Part shown: positions 26,952 through 34,523 of the stretch, in pieces
Numbering within the stretch: position 1 is the stretch's first letter
How the letters are laid out: every line of letters begins with the position of its first letter
DNA from: an uncultured Muribaculaceae bacterium
GTDB taxonomy: Bacteria; Bacteroidota; Bacteroidia; Bacteroidales; Muribaculaceae
Length of the DNA: 58,769 nucleotides
Direction: 5' to 3'
NCBI GenBank assembly: GCA_910585755.1
Contig: CAJUFH010000014.1
Coordinates: 1-58,769 of the forward strand
Notes under the pieces: model-generated
What the model was told of the DNA's origin: nothing
Seen by the model: the letters and a program-made list of their open reading frames with translations, nothing else
Database searches by the model: none
Translations under genes and position numbers: made by a program

Positions 26952-28796
26952 ATGCGCCTGCGCCTGATTCCCGCTCTGCTCGCCGCCTCGCTCTCCTCCC
27001 AGGCAGCCTCTCTCCTCGTCGAGGCTGAACGATTCGACAACCCCGGCGGGTGGACCCCCGACTCGCAGTTTATCGACGAGGAGGCGGGATCAACCTATCT
27101 GCTGGCTCACGGACTCGGCAACCCGGTCGAGGACGCTTCTTCCCGGATAACGCTGCCTGAAAGAGGGAAATACAGCGTGTATGTCCGCACATACAACTGG
27201 ACCTCACCCTGGCACGAGGGGAAAGGACCCGGAGCCTTCCGGGTGGCGGTCGATGGGAAGCCGTTGAAAGGAAACGTAGGCAACACGGGAAATGCCTGGG
27301 AATGGCAGTACGCCGGAAACTTCAAGGCCGAGAAGGAAATCGTAACGCTGTCGCTCCGAGACCTTACCGGATTCGACGGCCGATGTGATGCCGTTTACCT
27401 CACGACAGACCCCGCCGATACCCCTCCGGCCGGAAAAGAAGTGCTTGCGGAGTTCAGAAAGAGGAACTCTCCCGCGACTGAAACGGCTGACGGCGGTTCA
27501 TACGACCTCGTCGTAGTAGGCGGAGGCATTGCGGGGATGCACGCCGCCGTCAGCGCCGCCCGTCTCGGCCTGAAAGTAGCGCTCCTGCAGAACCGGCCTG
27601 TGCTCGGGGGCAACAACAGCTCGGAGGTCAGGGTACACCTCGGCGGAGCGCTCGACCTCGGCAGGTACCCGGCCCTCGGAACCATGCTCAAGGAATACGC
27701 CCCGACAATCGAGGGGAACGCCCAACCCGCGGCGAACTACGGCGATGCCGACAAACTGCGGTGGGTCCAGGCTGAACCGAACATCTCCCTTTTCCTCAAC
27801 CTCCACGTCAACGGAGTAGAGACGGCTCCCGACAGCCGGATTCTCGCCGTAAGCGGGGTCGAGACCCTCAGCGGCCGCACGACGCGTTTCAGCGCGCCCC
27901 TCTTCTGTGACGCGACCGGCGACGGCACGGTAGGTTCTCTCGCCGGGGCCGACTATCGGATCGGACGCGAGGGGCGCGACGAGTTCGGCGAACCGTCGGC
28001 CCCCGAACAGCCCGACAATATGACGATGGGAACCTCAGTCCAATGGCGTTCGCGCGAACTGAACGCGGGCGAAAAGCCCGGTTTTCCGAAATTCGCATAC
28101 GGCCTGGCGTTCAACGATTCGACCTGCCACCGCACTCCCGTCGGCGAATGGACCTGGGAAACCGGGATGCACGCCGACCAGCTTAACGCCTTCGAGCGCG
28201 TACGCGACTACGGGATGCTCGTGGCATACTCCAACTGGAGCTACATCGTCAACAGCCTCGGTCTGTTTCCCGACCGCAAACTCGACTGGGTGGCATACGT
28301 CGGCGGAAAACGCGAGACGCGCCGCCTCCTCGGCGACTATATTCTGAAAGAGGACGACCTGGTGAAGCGCATCAGCCACGAGGACGCTTCATTCACGACC
28401 ACCTGGAGCCTCGACCTCCATTTCCCCGACCCGGAAAACAGCCGCCAGTTTCCGCAGGGGGCGTTCATCGCGTCGAACCGCCACGTATTCATCCACCCCT
28501 ACGGCGTTCCATACCGCTGCCTCTACTCGCGCAACGTCCCCAACCTCTTCATGGCCGGGCGCGACATAAGCTGTACCCATTGCGCGCTCGGCTCGGTGCG
28601 CGTGATGCGCACAACCGCAATGATGGGCGAAGTCGTAGGAATGGCCGCGGCGCTCTGCAAGCGCCATGCCACCTCTCCCCGGGAAATCTACCGCAGCCAC
28701 CTCCCCGAGCTGAAATCCCTTATGTCGCAGGGAACCGCCCGCCACCCCCTCCCCGACAACCAGCGCTACAACGAGGGCCACCATCTTTCCGACTGA
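26952..28796 (+). CDS. FAD-dependent oxidoreductase with N-terminal golvesin/CBM-like domain
   Basis: A 614-residue exported protein. After a short signal peptide (about 1-19), residues 20-155 form a beta-sandwich resembling golvesin-like or carbohydrate-binding domains (LLVEAERFDNPGGWTPDSQF ... GKYSVYVRTYNWTSPW). Residues from about 184 form an FAD-dependent oxidoreductase: YDLVVVGGGIAGMHAAVSAARLGLKVALLQ, FCDATGDGTVGSLAGADYRIGREG, and YGVPYRCLYSRNVPNLFMAGRDISCTHCALGSVRVMRTTAMMGEVVGMAAAL. It shares these C-terminal motifs with the Tat-exported enzyme earlier in the operon. Some relatives in databases are labelled xanthan lyase; nothing in this sequence supports lyase activity. Substrate unknown, probably a carbohydrate. 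It is the last gene of the susC operon. Confidence 0.83.
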   Translation: MRLRLIPALLAASLSSQAASLLVEAERFDNPGGWTPDSQFIDEEAGSTYLLAHGLGNPVEDASSRITLPERGKYSVYVRTYNWTSPWHEGKGPGAFRVAVDGKPLKGNVGNTGNAWEWQYAGNFKAEKEIVTLSLRDLTGFDGRCDAVYLTTDPADTPPAGKEVLAEFRKRNSPATETADGGSYDLVVVGGGIAGMHAAVSAARLGLKVALLQNRPVLGGNNSSEVRVHLGGALDLGRYPALGTMLKEYAPTIEGNAQPAANYGDADKLRWVQAEPNISLFLNLHVNGVETAPDSRILAVSGVETLSGRTTRFSAPLFCDATGDGTVGSLAGADYRIGREGRDEFGEPSAPEQPDNMTMGTSVQWRSRELNAGEKPGFPKFAYGLAFNDSTCHRTPVGEWTWETGMHADQLNAFERVRDYGMLVAYSNWSYIVNSLGLFPDRKLDWVAYVGGKRETRRLLGDYILKEDDLVKRISHEDASFTTTWSLDLHFPDPENSRQFPQGAFIASNRHVFIHPYGVPYRCLYSRNVPNLFMAGRDISCTHCALGSVRVMRTTAMMGEVVGMAAALCKRHATSPREIYRSHLPELKSLMSQGTARHPLPDNQRYNEGHHLSD

Positions 28797-28838
28797 CGAC
28801 TTCCCTGAGGATGCCGCTCCGCAAATTTATATGCTAAA

Positions 28839-28872
28839 TTTTGGGGGATGTGTGGGGAGTTTTGTAACTTTG
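28839..28872 (+). promoter_or_regulatory. Promoter of the deoxyribonuclease IV gene
   Basis: A -33-like TTTTG (28839-28843) and a -7 box TAACTTTG (28865-28872) are separated by 21 bp, close to the Bacteroidetes consensus. The leader would be about 25 nt. This separates the DNA-repair gene from the susC operon. Confidence 0.65.
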
Positions 28873-28904
28873 TGCGTGATTCGACAAAAACGAGTTAGCC
28901 TTTT

Positions 28905-29753
28905 ATGAAAGTCATTGGAGCACATGTATCGGTGGAGGGCGGTGTCAGCAACGCGCCTGTCAACGCCGCGGCGCTGGAAATGGGAGCGTTCGCGCTTTTC
29001 ACCCGTAACCCTTCGCGATGGAAGTCGGCCGCGATTTCAGCAGCCGAGGCCCGGCGCTTCAAGGAGAACTGCGAGCAGCACGAATACACCCCGCAGGTAA
29101 TCCTCCCCCACGACAGCTTCCTTATCAATCTCGGCGCTCCCGACGCGGAAAAGCTCCGTATGAGCCGCGACGCGTTTCTCGACGAGATGCGCCGCTGCGA
29201 GCAGCTCGGCCTTACGATGCTGAACTTCCACCCCGGCTCGCACCTCAACCAGATTGAGGAAGCCGAATGTCTGGCCCGTATCGCCGAATCCATCAACCTG
29301 ACGCTCCGGGAAACCTCCGGCATAACAGCCGTTATTGAATCGACAGCCGGACAGGGCTCCAACCTCGGCTTCCGCTTCGAGCACCTCGCCGCGATTATCG
29401 AGCAGGTCGAGGACAAGGAGCGCGTAGGGGTCTGCGTAGACACCTGCCATACGTTCGCGGCCGGATACGACCTGAAATCCCCCGCTGGCTACGACGAGAC
29501 CTGGGAGGAGTTCGACCGCCTGATCGGCTTCAGATATCTCCGCGGGATGCATCTCAACGATTCCAAGAAAGGGTGCGGCTCAAGGGTCGACCGTCATATG
29601 CCGATAGGCACCGGCGAACTCGGTGCGGAGTTCTTCTCCCGCCTGATGAAGGACCCCCGCTTCGACGGCATCCCCCTGATTCTCGAAACCCCCGACGAAT
29701 CGCTGTGGGGCAAGGAAATCGCGTGGCTTAAAGCCGAAGCCGCAGGCTCCTGA
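28905..29753 (+). CDS. nfo: Deoxyribonuclease IV (endonuclease IV)
   Basis: A 282-residue cytoplasmic AP endonuclease of the xylose-isomerase-like TIM-barrel family, close to the usual length. It cuts DNA 5' to abasic sites during base excision repair. The family's zinc-binding motifs are visible in order: GAHVSVEGG, LNFHPGSH, VIESTAGQGSNLG, GVCVDTCHTFAAGYDL, MHLNDSKKGCGSRVDRH and PLILETPDE. It has its own promoter and is probably a housekeeping gene unrelated to the neighbouring PUL. Confidence 0.96.
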   Translation: MKVIGAHVSVEGGVSNAPVNAAALEMGAFALFTRNPSRWKSAAISAAEARRFKENCEQHEYTPQVILPHDSFLINLGAPDAEKLRMSRDAFLDEMRRCEQLGLTMLNFHPGSHLNQIEEAECLARIAESINLTLRETSGITAVIESTAGQGSNLGFRFEHLAAIIEQVEDKERVGVCVDTCHTFAAGYDLKSPAGYDETWEEFDRLIGFRYLRGMHLNDSKKGCGSRVDRHMPIGTGELGAEFFSRLMKDPRFDGIPLILETPDESLWGKEIAWLKAEAAGS

Positions 29754-29825
29754 AAAACACGTCATTCTGAATAATATCTTATAGCAATTCGCTTTTACTT
29801 ACACGCTTACTTACATTAATCATCC

Positions 29826-31724
29826 ATGAGAACCAAACCTGACCTAAGTTTCTGGAAGCTGTGGAACCTCTCGTTCGGGTTCTTCGGCGTTCAGATCGCT
29901 TACGCCCTACAGAGCGCCAACGTCAGCCGTATCTTCGCGACCCTGGGCGCCGACCCCCACGATCTCAGCTATTTCTGGATTCTTCCCCCGCTTATGGGCC
30001 TTGTAGTACAGCCCCTTGTCGGAACCGCTTCCGACAAAACCTGGACCCGCATCGGACGCCGCCTCCCCTACCTCATCGTCGGAGCGGTAGTCGCCGTCCT
30101 CGTGATGTGCCTCCTCCCCAACGCCGGGTCCTTCGGCCTCGCCGTATCTTCAGCCATCCTGATTGGCCTTATAGCGCTGATGCTGCTCGACACCTCGATT
30201 AATATGGCGATGCAGCCGTTCAAGATGCTCGTCGGCGACATGGTTAACGAAAAGCAGAAGGGGCTCGCCTACTCTATTCAGAGCTTCCTCTGCAACGCAG
30301 GCTCAATCGTCGGGTATATCTTCCCCTTCCTTCTGACCTGGATCGGTTTCAAGAATACCGCTGCTGCCGGTGTGATTCCGCAGACAGTCGTGTTCTCCTT
30401 CTACTTCGGCGCGGCGATTCTCCTTGGGTGCGTAATCTATACACTTTGCAAAGTCAAGGAGTGGCCCCCCGCCCTCTACCAGGAATATAACGGAGGCGGC
30501 GAGACCGCGGCCGACGGGACTAAGGAAAAAACCAACCTGGTGAAACTCCTCGTAAAAGCCCCCTCGACCTTCTGGACCGTCGGCCTCGTGCAGTTCTTCT
30601 GCTGGTTCGCTTTCCTATTCATGTGGACCTACACCAACGGCACCATCGCCAAAAACGCCTTCGACTGCCCCGAGACCACCACTATCCACGGCATCGCCCA
30701 GACCGACGCCAACGGAAAGGTTGTCAACGAAATCTCAGCCAAATATATCCTCGTCAACGGAAAGGATGTGGTCGTTGACCACGGCAAAGCCACCGTTGCC
30801 GGAATCGAGACCGCCGACGGCAAATTCATCCCTGCTTCCTCCGTAGCGATTCTGCGCGACGATATGGAAAACCTCCCGCTCAAAAGCGGAGGCCTCGACC
30901 TCTCGATTCCCGTCAAAGGGATAGCCCTCCCCACCCCGGTTGTAGTCAACGACCTGCTTTATTCCGTCAACGGAGTCAGCGCCTACGCGTTCAACACCAC
31001 GGTGCCAACCGACGGATGCCCTCTGCTTGTCAACGGCACCGACACAGTTCTCACCCCCGACTTCAAACTCGTTGATTACCTATCGCGCATGGAGGGCCCG
31101 ACAGTGCTCACCACCGCCGACATCTGCACCCTCGACCCCAAGACCGGCGAACTCGTTATCGACGGCGCTTCGGAGGTAACGCTCGAAGACCCCTCCCGCG
31201 CGTCGTTCCGCACCTCGGTAGTGCTCAACACCGAATCCCCCGAATATAACGACGCTGGCAACTGGGTAGGCATCCTCTTCGCCGTCCAGGCAATCGGCTC
31301 CGTGCTGTGGGCCGTAGTGCTCCCGATGTTCCGCTCCCGCAAGTTCTCCTACTCCCTCAGCCTCCTGCTCGGAGCCGCCGGATTCGTGACCGCCGGATTG
31401 TTCCACGACCAGTACATGCTCTTCATCTCCTTCTTCCTGATTGGTTGCGCGTGGGCCGCCATGCTCGCATGGCCGTTCACGATACTCACCAACTCGCTCC
31501 GCGGAGGAAACATCGGCGCGTATCTCGGCCTCTTCAACTGCTCGATATGCATCCCGCAGATTGTCGGCGCGCTCCTCGGCGGCTGGATTCTCAGCTTCTT
31601 CGGCGGTGCCGACACCCTCGCTCCCCAGCACGTCATGATGATTATCGCCGGCATCTCCCTCTGCCTCGGCGCGATAGCCGTCGTGTTTATCAAGGAACAC
31701 CAACCCGAAACCAACAAAGCCTGA
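29826..31724 (+). CDS. SLC45/GPH-like MFS sugar transporter with a large periplasmic insert
   Basis: A 632-residue inner-membrane protein of the major facilitator superfamily, nearest the SLC45/GPH sugar-proton symporters. Family signs are DKTWTRIGRRLPYLIVG after TM2 and LDTSINMAMQPFKMLVGDMV in TM4. Helices 1-7 lie within about 10-272 and helices 8-12 within about 479-625. Between TM7 and TM8 is an insert of about 205 residues (273-478), polar and beta-rich (TIHGIAQTDANGKVVNEISAKYILVNGKDVVVDHG). By MFS topology it would face the periplasm. Usual members have 400-500 residues. It probably imports di- or oligosaccharides or glucosides, perhaps PUL products. The next gene begins 8 bp downstream. 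Confidence 0.85.
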   Translation: MRTKPDLSFWKLWNLSFGFFGVQIAYALQSANVSRIFATLGADPHDLSYFWILPPLMGLVVQPLVGTASDKTWTRIGRRLPYLIVGAVVAVLVMCLLPNAGSFGLAVSSAILIGLIALMLLDTSINMAMQPFKMLVGDMVNEKQKGLAYSIQSFLCNAGSIVGYIFPFLLTWIGFKNTAAAGVIPQTVVFSFYFGAAILLGCVIYTLCKVKEWPPALYQEYNGGGETAADGTKEKTNLVKLLVKAPSTFWTVGLVQFFCWFAFLFMWTYTNGTIAKNAFDCPETTTIHGIAQTDANGKVVNEISAKYILVNGKDVVVDHGKATVAGIETADGKFIPASSVAILRDDMENLPLKSGGLDLSIPVKGIALPTPVVVNDLLYSVNGVSAYAFNTTVPTDGCPLLVNGTDTVLTPDFKLVDYLSRMEGPTVLTTADICTLDPKTGELVIDGASEVTLEDPSRASFRTSVVLNTESPEYNDAGNWVGILFAVQAIGSVLWAVVLPMFRSRKFSYSLSLLLGAAGFVTAGLFHDQYMLFISFFLIGCAWAAMLAWPFTILTNSLRGGNIGAYLGLFNCSICIPQIVGALLGGWILSFFGGADTLAPQHVMMIIAGISLCLGAIAVVFIKEHQPETNKA

Positions 31725-31732
31725 CCCCGATT

Positions 31733-32104
31733 ATGAAGAAACTATATATGGCGGCTACCGCCCTCCTCATACTCAGCGCCTGCGGCGGCACGAAGGACTA
31801 CGACAACTATGTAGCAACCCTCGCCGCCCAGCCCGCGGCGATTGACACAATCACTTCCACCCGCGGCTACGCCTCCTACATCGACTCCCTGCAAGCACTC
31901 ACCGCCGACTTCGACGCCCTCGGCCTCAAACTCGACCCGACCCAGCGCGACGAAATCGAGTCCCTCGGCCTCAAAATCTCCGCCGCCCTCGACTCCAAAT
32001 ACCGCTCCCTCACCGCCGTCCCACAGGAAGCCATCACCCCGCAGGAAGCTCCCGACTCAGCCTCTATACCCACCTCTTCCAAATCCTCCTCCACCGCCGA
32101 ATAA
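31733..32104 (+). CDS. Small lipoprotein of unknown function
   Basis: A 123-residue protein starting at the ATG at 31733, within a longer open frame that overlaps the transporter gene. The signal peptide ends in a lipobox (LLILSAC-GGTKDY, lipidated Cys17). The rest (IDTITSTRGYASYIDSLQALTADFDALGLKLDPTQRDEIESLGLKISAALDSKY) is predicted helical and ends in a Ser/Thr/Pro-rich tail. No family was recognised. The 8-bp gap from the transporter gene suggests co-transcription and perhaps a role at the same membrane step. Confidence 0.75.
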   Translation: MKKLYMAATALLILSACGGTKDYDNYVATLAAQPAAIDTITSTRGYASYIDSLQALTADFDALGLKLDPTQRDEIESLGLKISAALDSKYRSLTAVPQEAITPQEAPDSASIPTSSKSSSTAE

Positions 32105-32148
32105 CCCATCGCATACCCCTCCCGGGGTCGAAGACCCTGAATGTTCGT

Positions 32149-32188
32149 AACCCCATCATTAGCCGCAGGGGCGGCTAATGATGGGGTT
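32149..32188 (+). terminator. Perfect 18-bp hairpin downstream of the transporter-lipoprotein operon
   Basis: AACCCCATCATTAGCCGC is followed by a 4-nt loop (AGGG) and its exact reverse complement. It starts 45 bp after the lipoprotein stop, so it could end that transcript, but no U-tract follows. It also marks the edge of the AT-rich island. Confidence 0.5.
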
Positions 32189-32505
32189 GCTGCTTCCAGC
32201 CACTTAGTAAGGTTGAAAATCATTGCAAACAACTTATTATTCTAAGTTTAAAAATTTTAATATTGAGCGATATTTAAATAAGATTGGGCTAGATTCCACC
32301 CTAAATTAAGCTGATTCAGGTTAATTTAGTTTAAGAAAAGTTCCATTATTTTTTGAGTTGTCAGTAGTGAACGAAGATATTGCACAAAACCAACGCTTTA
32401 TACCAAAATAACAACTATCATATCTTCCGTAGCATCTTCCCCGCATATTCTGCATCAACGACCTAAAAAATTTCTCAAAGCCATTAGTGTTTCAGATTTA
32501 TTTAT

Positions 32506-32513
32506 TAACTTTG
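32506..32513 (+). promoter_or_regulatory. -7 promoter box for the AT-rich island genes
   Basis: TAACTTTG matches TAnnTTTG and lies 34 bp before the ATG at 32548. No convincing -33 element was picked out. The three island genes are spaced 4 and 8 bp apart, so one promoter could serve them all. Confidence 0.6.
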
Positions 32514-32547
32514 CAGATAGTATAATGATTCGATAGATTAACAAGAG

Positions 32548-32910
32548 ATGGAAGACCCACAATTAAAATACAAAGATGATTATCTAAAATGTCAAACTCA
32601 GGATGATTTTGAAAAATACTTTCTGAAATATGCCGGTGCACAGGATAATCCCTATCTAGATAAAGCGAAAAAAATAATTTTTCAAAAAGAAAAAATCAAA
32701 AAGGAGAATTCATACGGACTGGTCGTATTTTTGTTGTTTTTTGGAGTGGGATTTTTCTTATTAATGTTTTTTATGATAGCTAAAGATGCTGATAATTCTA
32801 CAGACAGAATAATTTATAGGACTATTGCATCCGTGGTTTGCTCTCCGTTTATATTATATCCATTGTATACGTTAGTTAAAACCGTCAAGGTAAGATCTAA
32901 AAATAAATAG
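32548..32910 (+). CDS. Island membrane protein 1: module plus two membrane spans
   Basis: A 120-residue protein not recognised as a named family. Residues 8-45 (YKDDYLKCQTQDDFEKYFLKYAGAQDNPYLDKAKKII) form a helical module shared with the next two genes. Two hydrophobic spans follow: about 54-77 (GLVVFLLFFGVGFFLLMFFMIA) and about 90-110. The module pattern (Y-L-K-C, D-x-x-x-Y-x-x-K-Y, N-P-Y-x-x-K-A) resembles the half-TPR-like units found in many Bacteroidetes proteins; this likeness is by eye only. Lys, Asn and AT-rich codons are frequent, unlike the GC-rich surroundings, which suggests transfer. First gene of a three-gene unit. Confidence 0.65.
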   Translation: MEDPQLKYKDDYLKCQTQDDFEKYFLKYAGAQDNPYLDKAKKIIFQKEKIKKENSYGLVVFLLFFGVGFFLLMFFMIAKDADNSTDRIIYRTIASVVCSPFILYPLYTLVKTVKVRSKNK

Positions 32911-32914
32911 GCTT

Positions 32915-33454
32915 ATGATGACAAAGGAACAAATGTCTTTGTGGGAGCTAGAGTATTTAAAAGCTTCTGCATCAGATACGATAATAAATTATATAATGGA
33001 ATATGTAAAGACGGAGAATCCATTTGTTGATAAGGCAATTGAAAATCTCACTAAAGCCGAAATTTCAAGATTTGAGTCTACCTATAAGATTTTTAAATAT
33101 AGATTAACACGACAACATTTTATTTGGGCCAAAGATTTTAGTTCTTGCAAAAATCAAAAAGATTATGAGGAATATTTTTTAAAATATAATGGCGATAAAA
33201 ATAACCCCTACATTGAGATAGTTAAGGACCAAATCAAAGTCCGAAATAGTCTAAGTCTAATTTGGCGACTTCTCATAATGCTTTTGGGATTTACGATGTG
33301 CGGCGGATTAATATATTTAGGATGGTTAGGTGATGGCACTACCAATTCCTTCATTGCTTTAATGTGTTGTGCATGCATATTAGGTGCCTTTGCACTGTTT
33401 ATATGTAGTCTTGTGTTTGTATGTAGCCCCAATACTTTTATTCATAAGAAATAA
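32915..33454 (+). CDS. Island membrane protein 2: two modules plus two membrane spans
   Basis: A 179-residue protein (two adjacent ATG codons at 32915 and 32918). It contains two copies of the shared module: LWELEYLKASASDTIINYIMEYVKTENPFVDKAIENL (about 9-45) and IWAKDFSSCKNQKDYEEYFLKYNGDKNNPYIEIVKDQI (about 70-107). The second is close to the module of the preceding gene (DYEEYFLKYNGDKNNPY against DFEKYFLKYAGAQDNPY). Two hydrophobic spans follow at about 117-137 and 145-172. It is a duplicated relative of the first island gene, starts 4 bp after it and is likewise AT-rich. Function unknown. Confidence 0.65.
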   Translation: MMTKEQMSLWELEYLKASASDTIINYIMEYVKTENPFVDKAIENLTKAEISRFESTYKIFKYRLTRQHFIWAKDFSSCKNQKDYEEYFLKYNGDKNNPYIEIVKDQIKVRNSLSLIWRLLIMLLGFTMCGGLIYLGWLGDGTTNSFIALMCCACILGAFALFICSLVFVCSPNTFIHKK

Positions 33455-33462
33455 GATGTTCA

Positions 33463-34236
33463 GTGACACCAAACAAAGAGCAATATAATATATGGGAGCT
33501 TGAATTCATTAAATGTGGAAATTCAAGGAAGAAATTGCGCAATTATACTAAAAAATATAAAACCAATTCCGATAATCCATTTGCGGCTAAAGCTGAAGAA
33601 TTGTTATCTAAGGACAATTCGGAAATTTTATGTTTTAACAATATTGAAATTAAAGGACTTAAAGAGTTCGATTTTACAAGCGTACTAATGGTATGTGGCT
33701 TCATTGGTTTAATAGCATTTGGCTGTTATATTAGTGATAATTGGCGCGATTGGTTAAAACCGAATGGTTCTACTCAGCAAGTGCAGATTCCGATAGTTCA
33801 ACCAATAAGCCCAAAACCGACCCCAAATCCATCCCCAAATCCATCCCCGAATCCGAATCCGACTCCAAGCCCTACACCTGATCCACTACCTTACCCACAA
33901 CCATATCCGAATCCGAATCCGACTCCAAGCCCTACACCTGATCCACTACCTTACCCACAGCCAAAGCCAAACTGGGAAGAGCTGTATCGTTCTCAGTATG
34001 CAGAAATGGAACGTCAGGCTGAACGTGATTATTATTCCTTGACCAATTTGGGTATACGATATAACAACAACGGAACTCCAGATGGATACACTTGTCGTAA
34101 TGATCAGTATGTAGCTAATCAGCTCTCTACGTTTAGACAATTGCAACATAGAATGAGAGATTTACGCTTTGATGCTTCTAAGCATGGGGTACATATCTCT
34201 CAATCTTATTTGGAAAATGCAAATGTGAATTTATGA
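33463..34236 (+). CDS. Island membrane protein 3: module, one span, Pro-rich repeat linker, charged C-terminal domain
   Basis: A 257-residue protein with a GTG start 8 bp after the previous stop. Residues about 8-47 carry the shared module (IWELEFIKCGNSRKKLRNYTKKYKTNSDNPFAAKAEELL). A single span lies at about 70-88 (VLMVCGFIGLIAFGCYI). A Pro/Asn/Thr-rich linker (about 108-165) follows, encoded in part by a 60-bp tandem duplication at 33841-33960. The C-terminal ~90 residues (WEELYRSQYAEMERQAERDYYSL ... LRFDASKHGVHISQSYLENANVNL) are helical and charged, with no recognised fold. The layout suggests a cytoplasmic module, a membrane anchor and an extended stalk presenting the C-terminal domain outside; topology is inferred. 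Confidence 0.65.
   Translation: MTPNKEQYNIWELEFIKCGNSRKKLRNYTKKYKTNSDNPFAAKAEELLSKDNSEILCFNNIEIKGLKEFDFTSVLMVCGFIGLIAFGCYISDNWRDWLKPNGSTQQVQIPIVQPISPKPTPNPSPNPSPNPNPTPSPTPDPLPYPQPYPNPNPTPSPTPDPLPYPQPKPNWEELYRSQYAEMERQAERDYYSLTNLGIRYNNNGTPDGYTCRNDQYVANQLSTFRQLQHRMRDLRFDASKHGVHISQSYLENANVNL
33841..33960 (+). repeat. 60-bp tandem duplication inside island gene 3
   Basis: Bases 33841-33900 and 33901-33960 match at 57 of 60 positions (two differences near the start of the unit, one at its last base). Each copy encodes 20 residues of the Pro-rich stalk. Shorter CCAAATCCATCC-type repeats lie just before. The unit is a multiple of three, so copy-number change would alter stalk length without frameshift. 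Confidence 0.9.
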
Positions 34237-34271
34237 TTTAATATCATGATTTATTGAAACTTGAATCAAAC

Positions 34272-34288
34272 TCGCATTTTTAATGCGA
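34272..34288. terminator. Short hairpin after the island genes
   Basis: TCGCATT-TTT-AATGCGA, a perfect 7-bp stem, lies 35 bp after the stop of island gene 3. There is no U-tract, so terminator function is uncertain. The rest of the gap to aroE shows nothing else apart from the aroE -7 box. Confidence 0.35.
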
Positions 34289-34490
34289 TTGATACCGCCC
34301 ATAACTTTTGGAAAAGCAGCCATAAATTATGGACTATTCTGTTCCTTAACTCAACAATAGCCCCATCGGGGCGCTGCCTAGCATCGATGCCCGAGCCGCA
34401 TTTACCTTCAACAAATGTCAGTGTTCCGCACAATACCTGAAATCAAATTGAAAAAACGGGACAATGGGCGGGATTTTATGGATTTTTTGC

Positions 34491-34498
34491 TAATTTTG
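34491..34498 (+). promoter_or_regulatory. -7 promoter box for aroE
   Basis: TAATTTTG matches TAnnTTTG and lies 25 bp upstream of the aroE ATG, giving a very short leader. T-rich sequence precedes it, but no clear -33 element. Confidence 0.6.
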
Positions 34499-34523
34499 CG
34501 GTTAGTTAACCGTAGCAGCCCAT

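Larger units (their letters stand above)
32105..32547. other. Intergenic boundary of the AT-rich island
   Basis: This 443-bp gap holds no open frame with coding character. It begins with a near-perfect hairpin (32149-32188). Base composition then shifts sharply to AT-rich from about 32220, continuing through the next three genes to about 34240. A -7 box lies at 32506-32513. No target-site duplication, integrase or terminal repeat was seen. Confidence 0.6.

Noticed and set aside
26952..28796. Xanthan lyase assignment for the golvesin-domain FAD protein
   Set aside because: The sequence has a clear Rossmann FAD site and oxidoreductase C-terminal motifs; no polysaccharide-lyase features are visible.
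33841..33960. Tandem repeat considered as a CRISPR-like array
   Set aside because: The two units are directly adjacent with no unique spacers, and they lie in frame inside a coding sequence.
32105..34523. AT-rich island considered as an insertion sequence or integrative element
   Set aside because: No transposase, integrase, terminal inverted repeats or target duplication were seen; only the composition and one hairpin suggest transfer.
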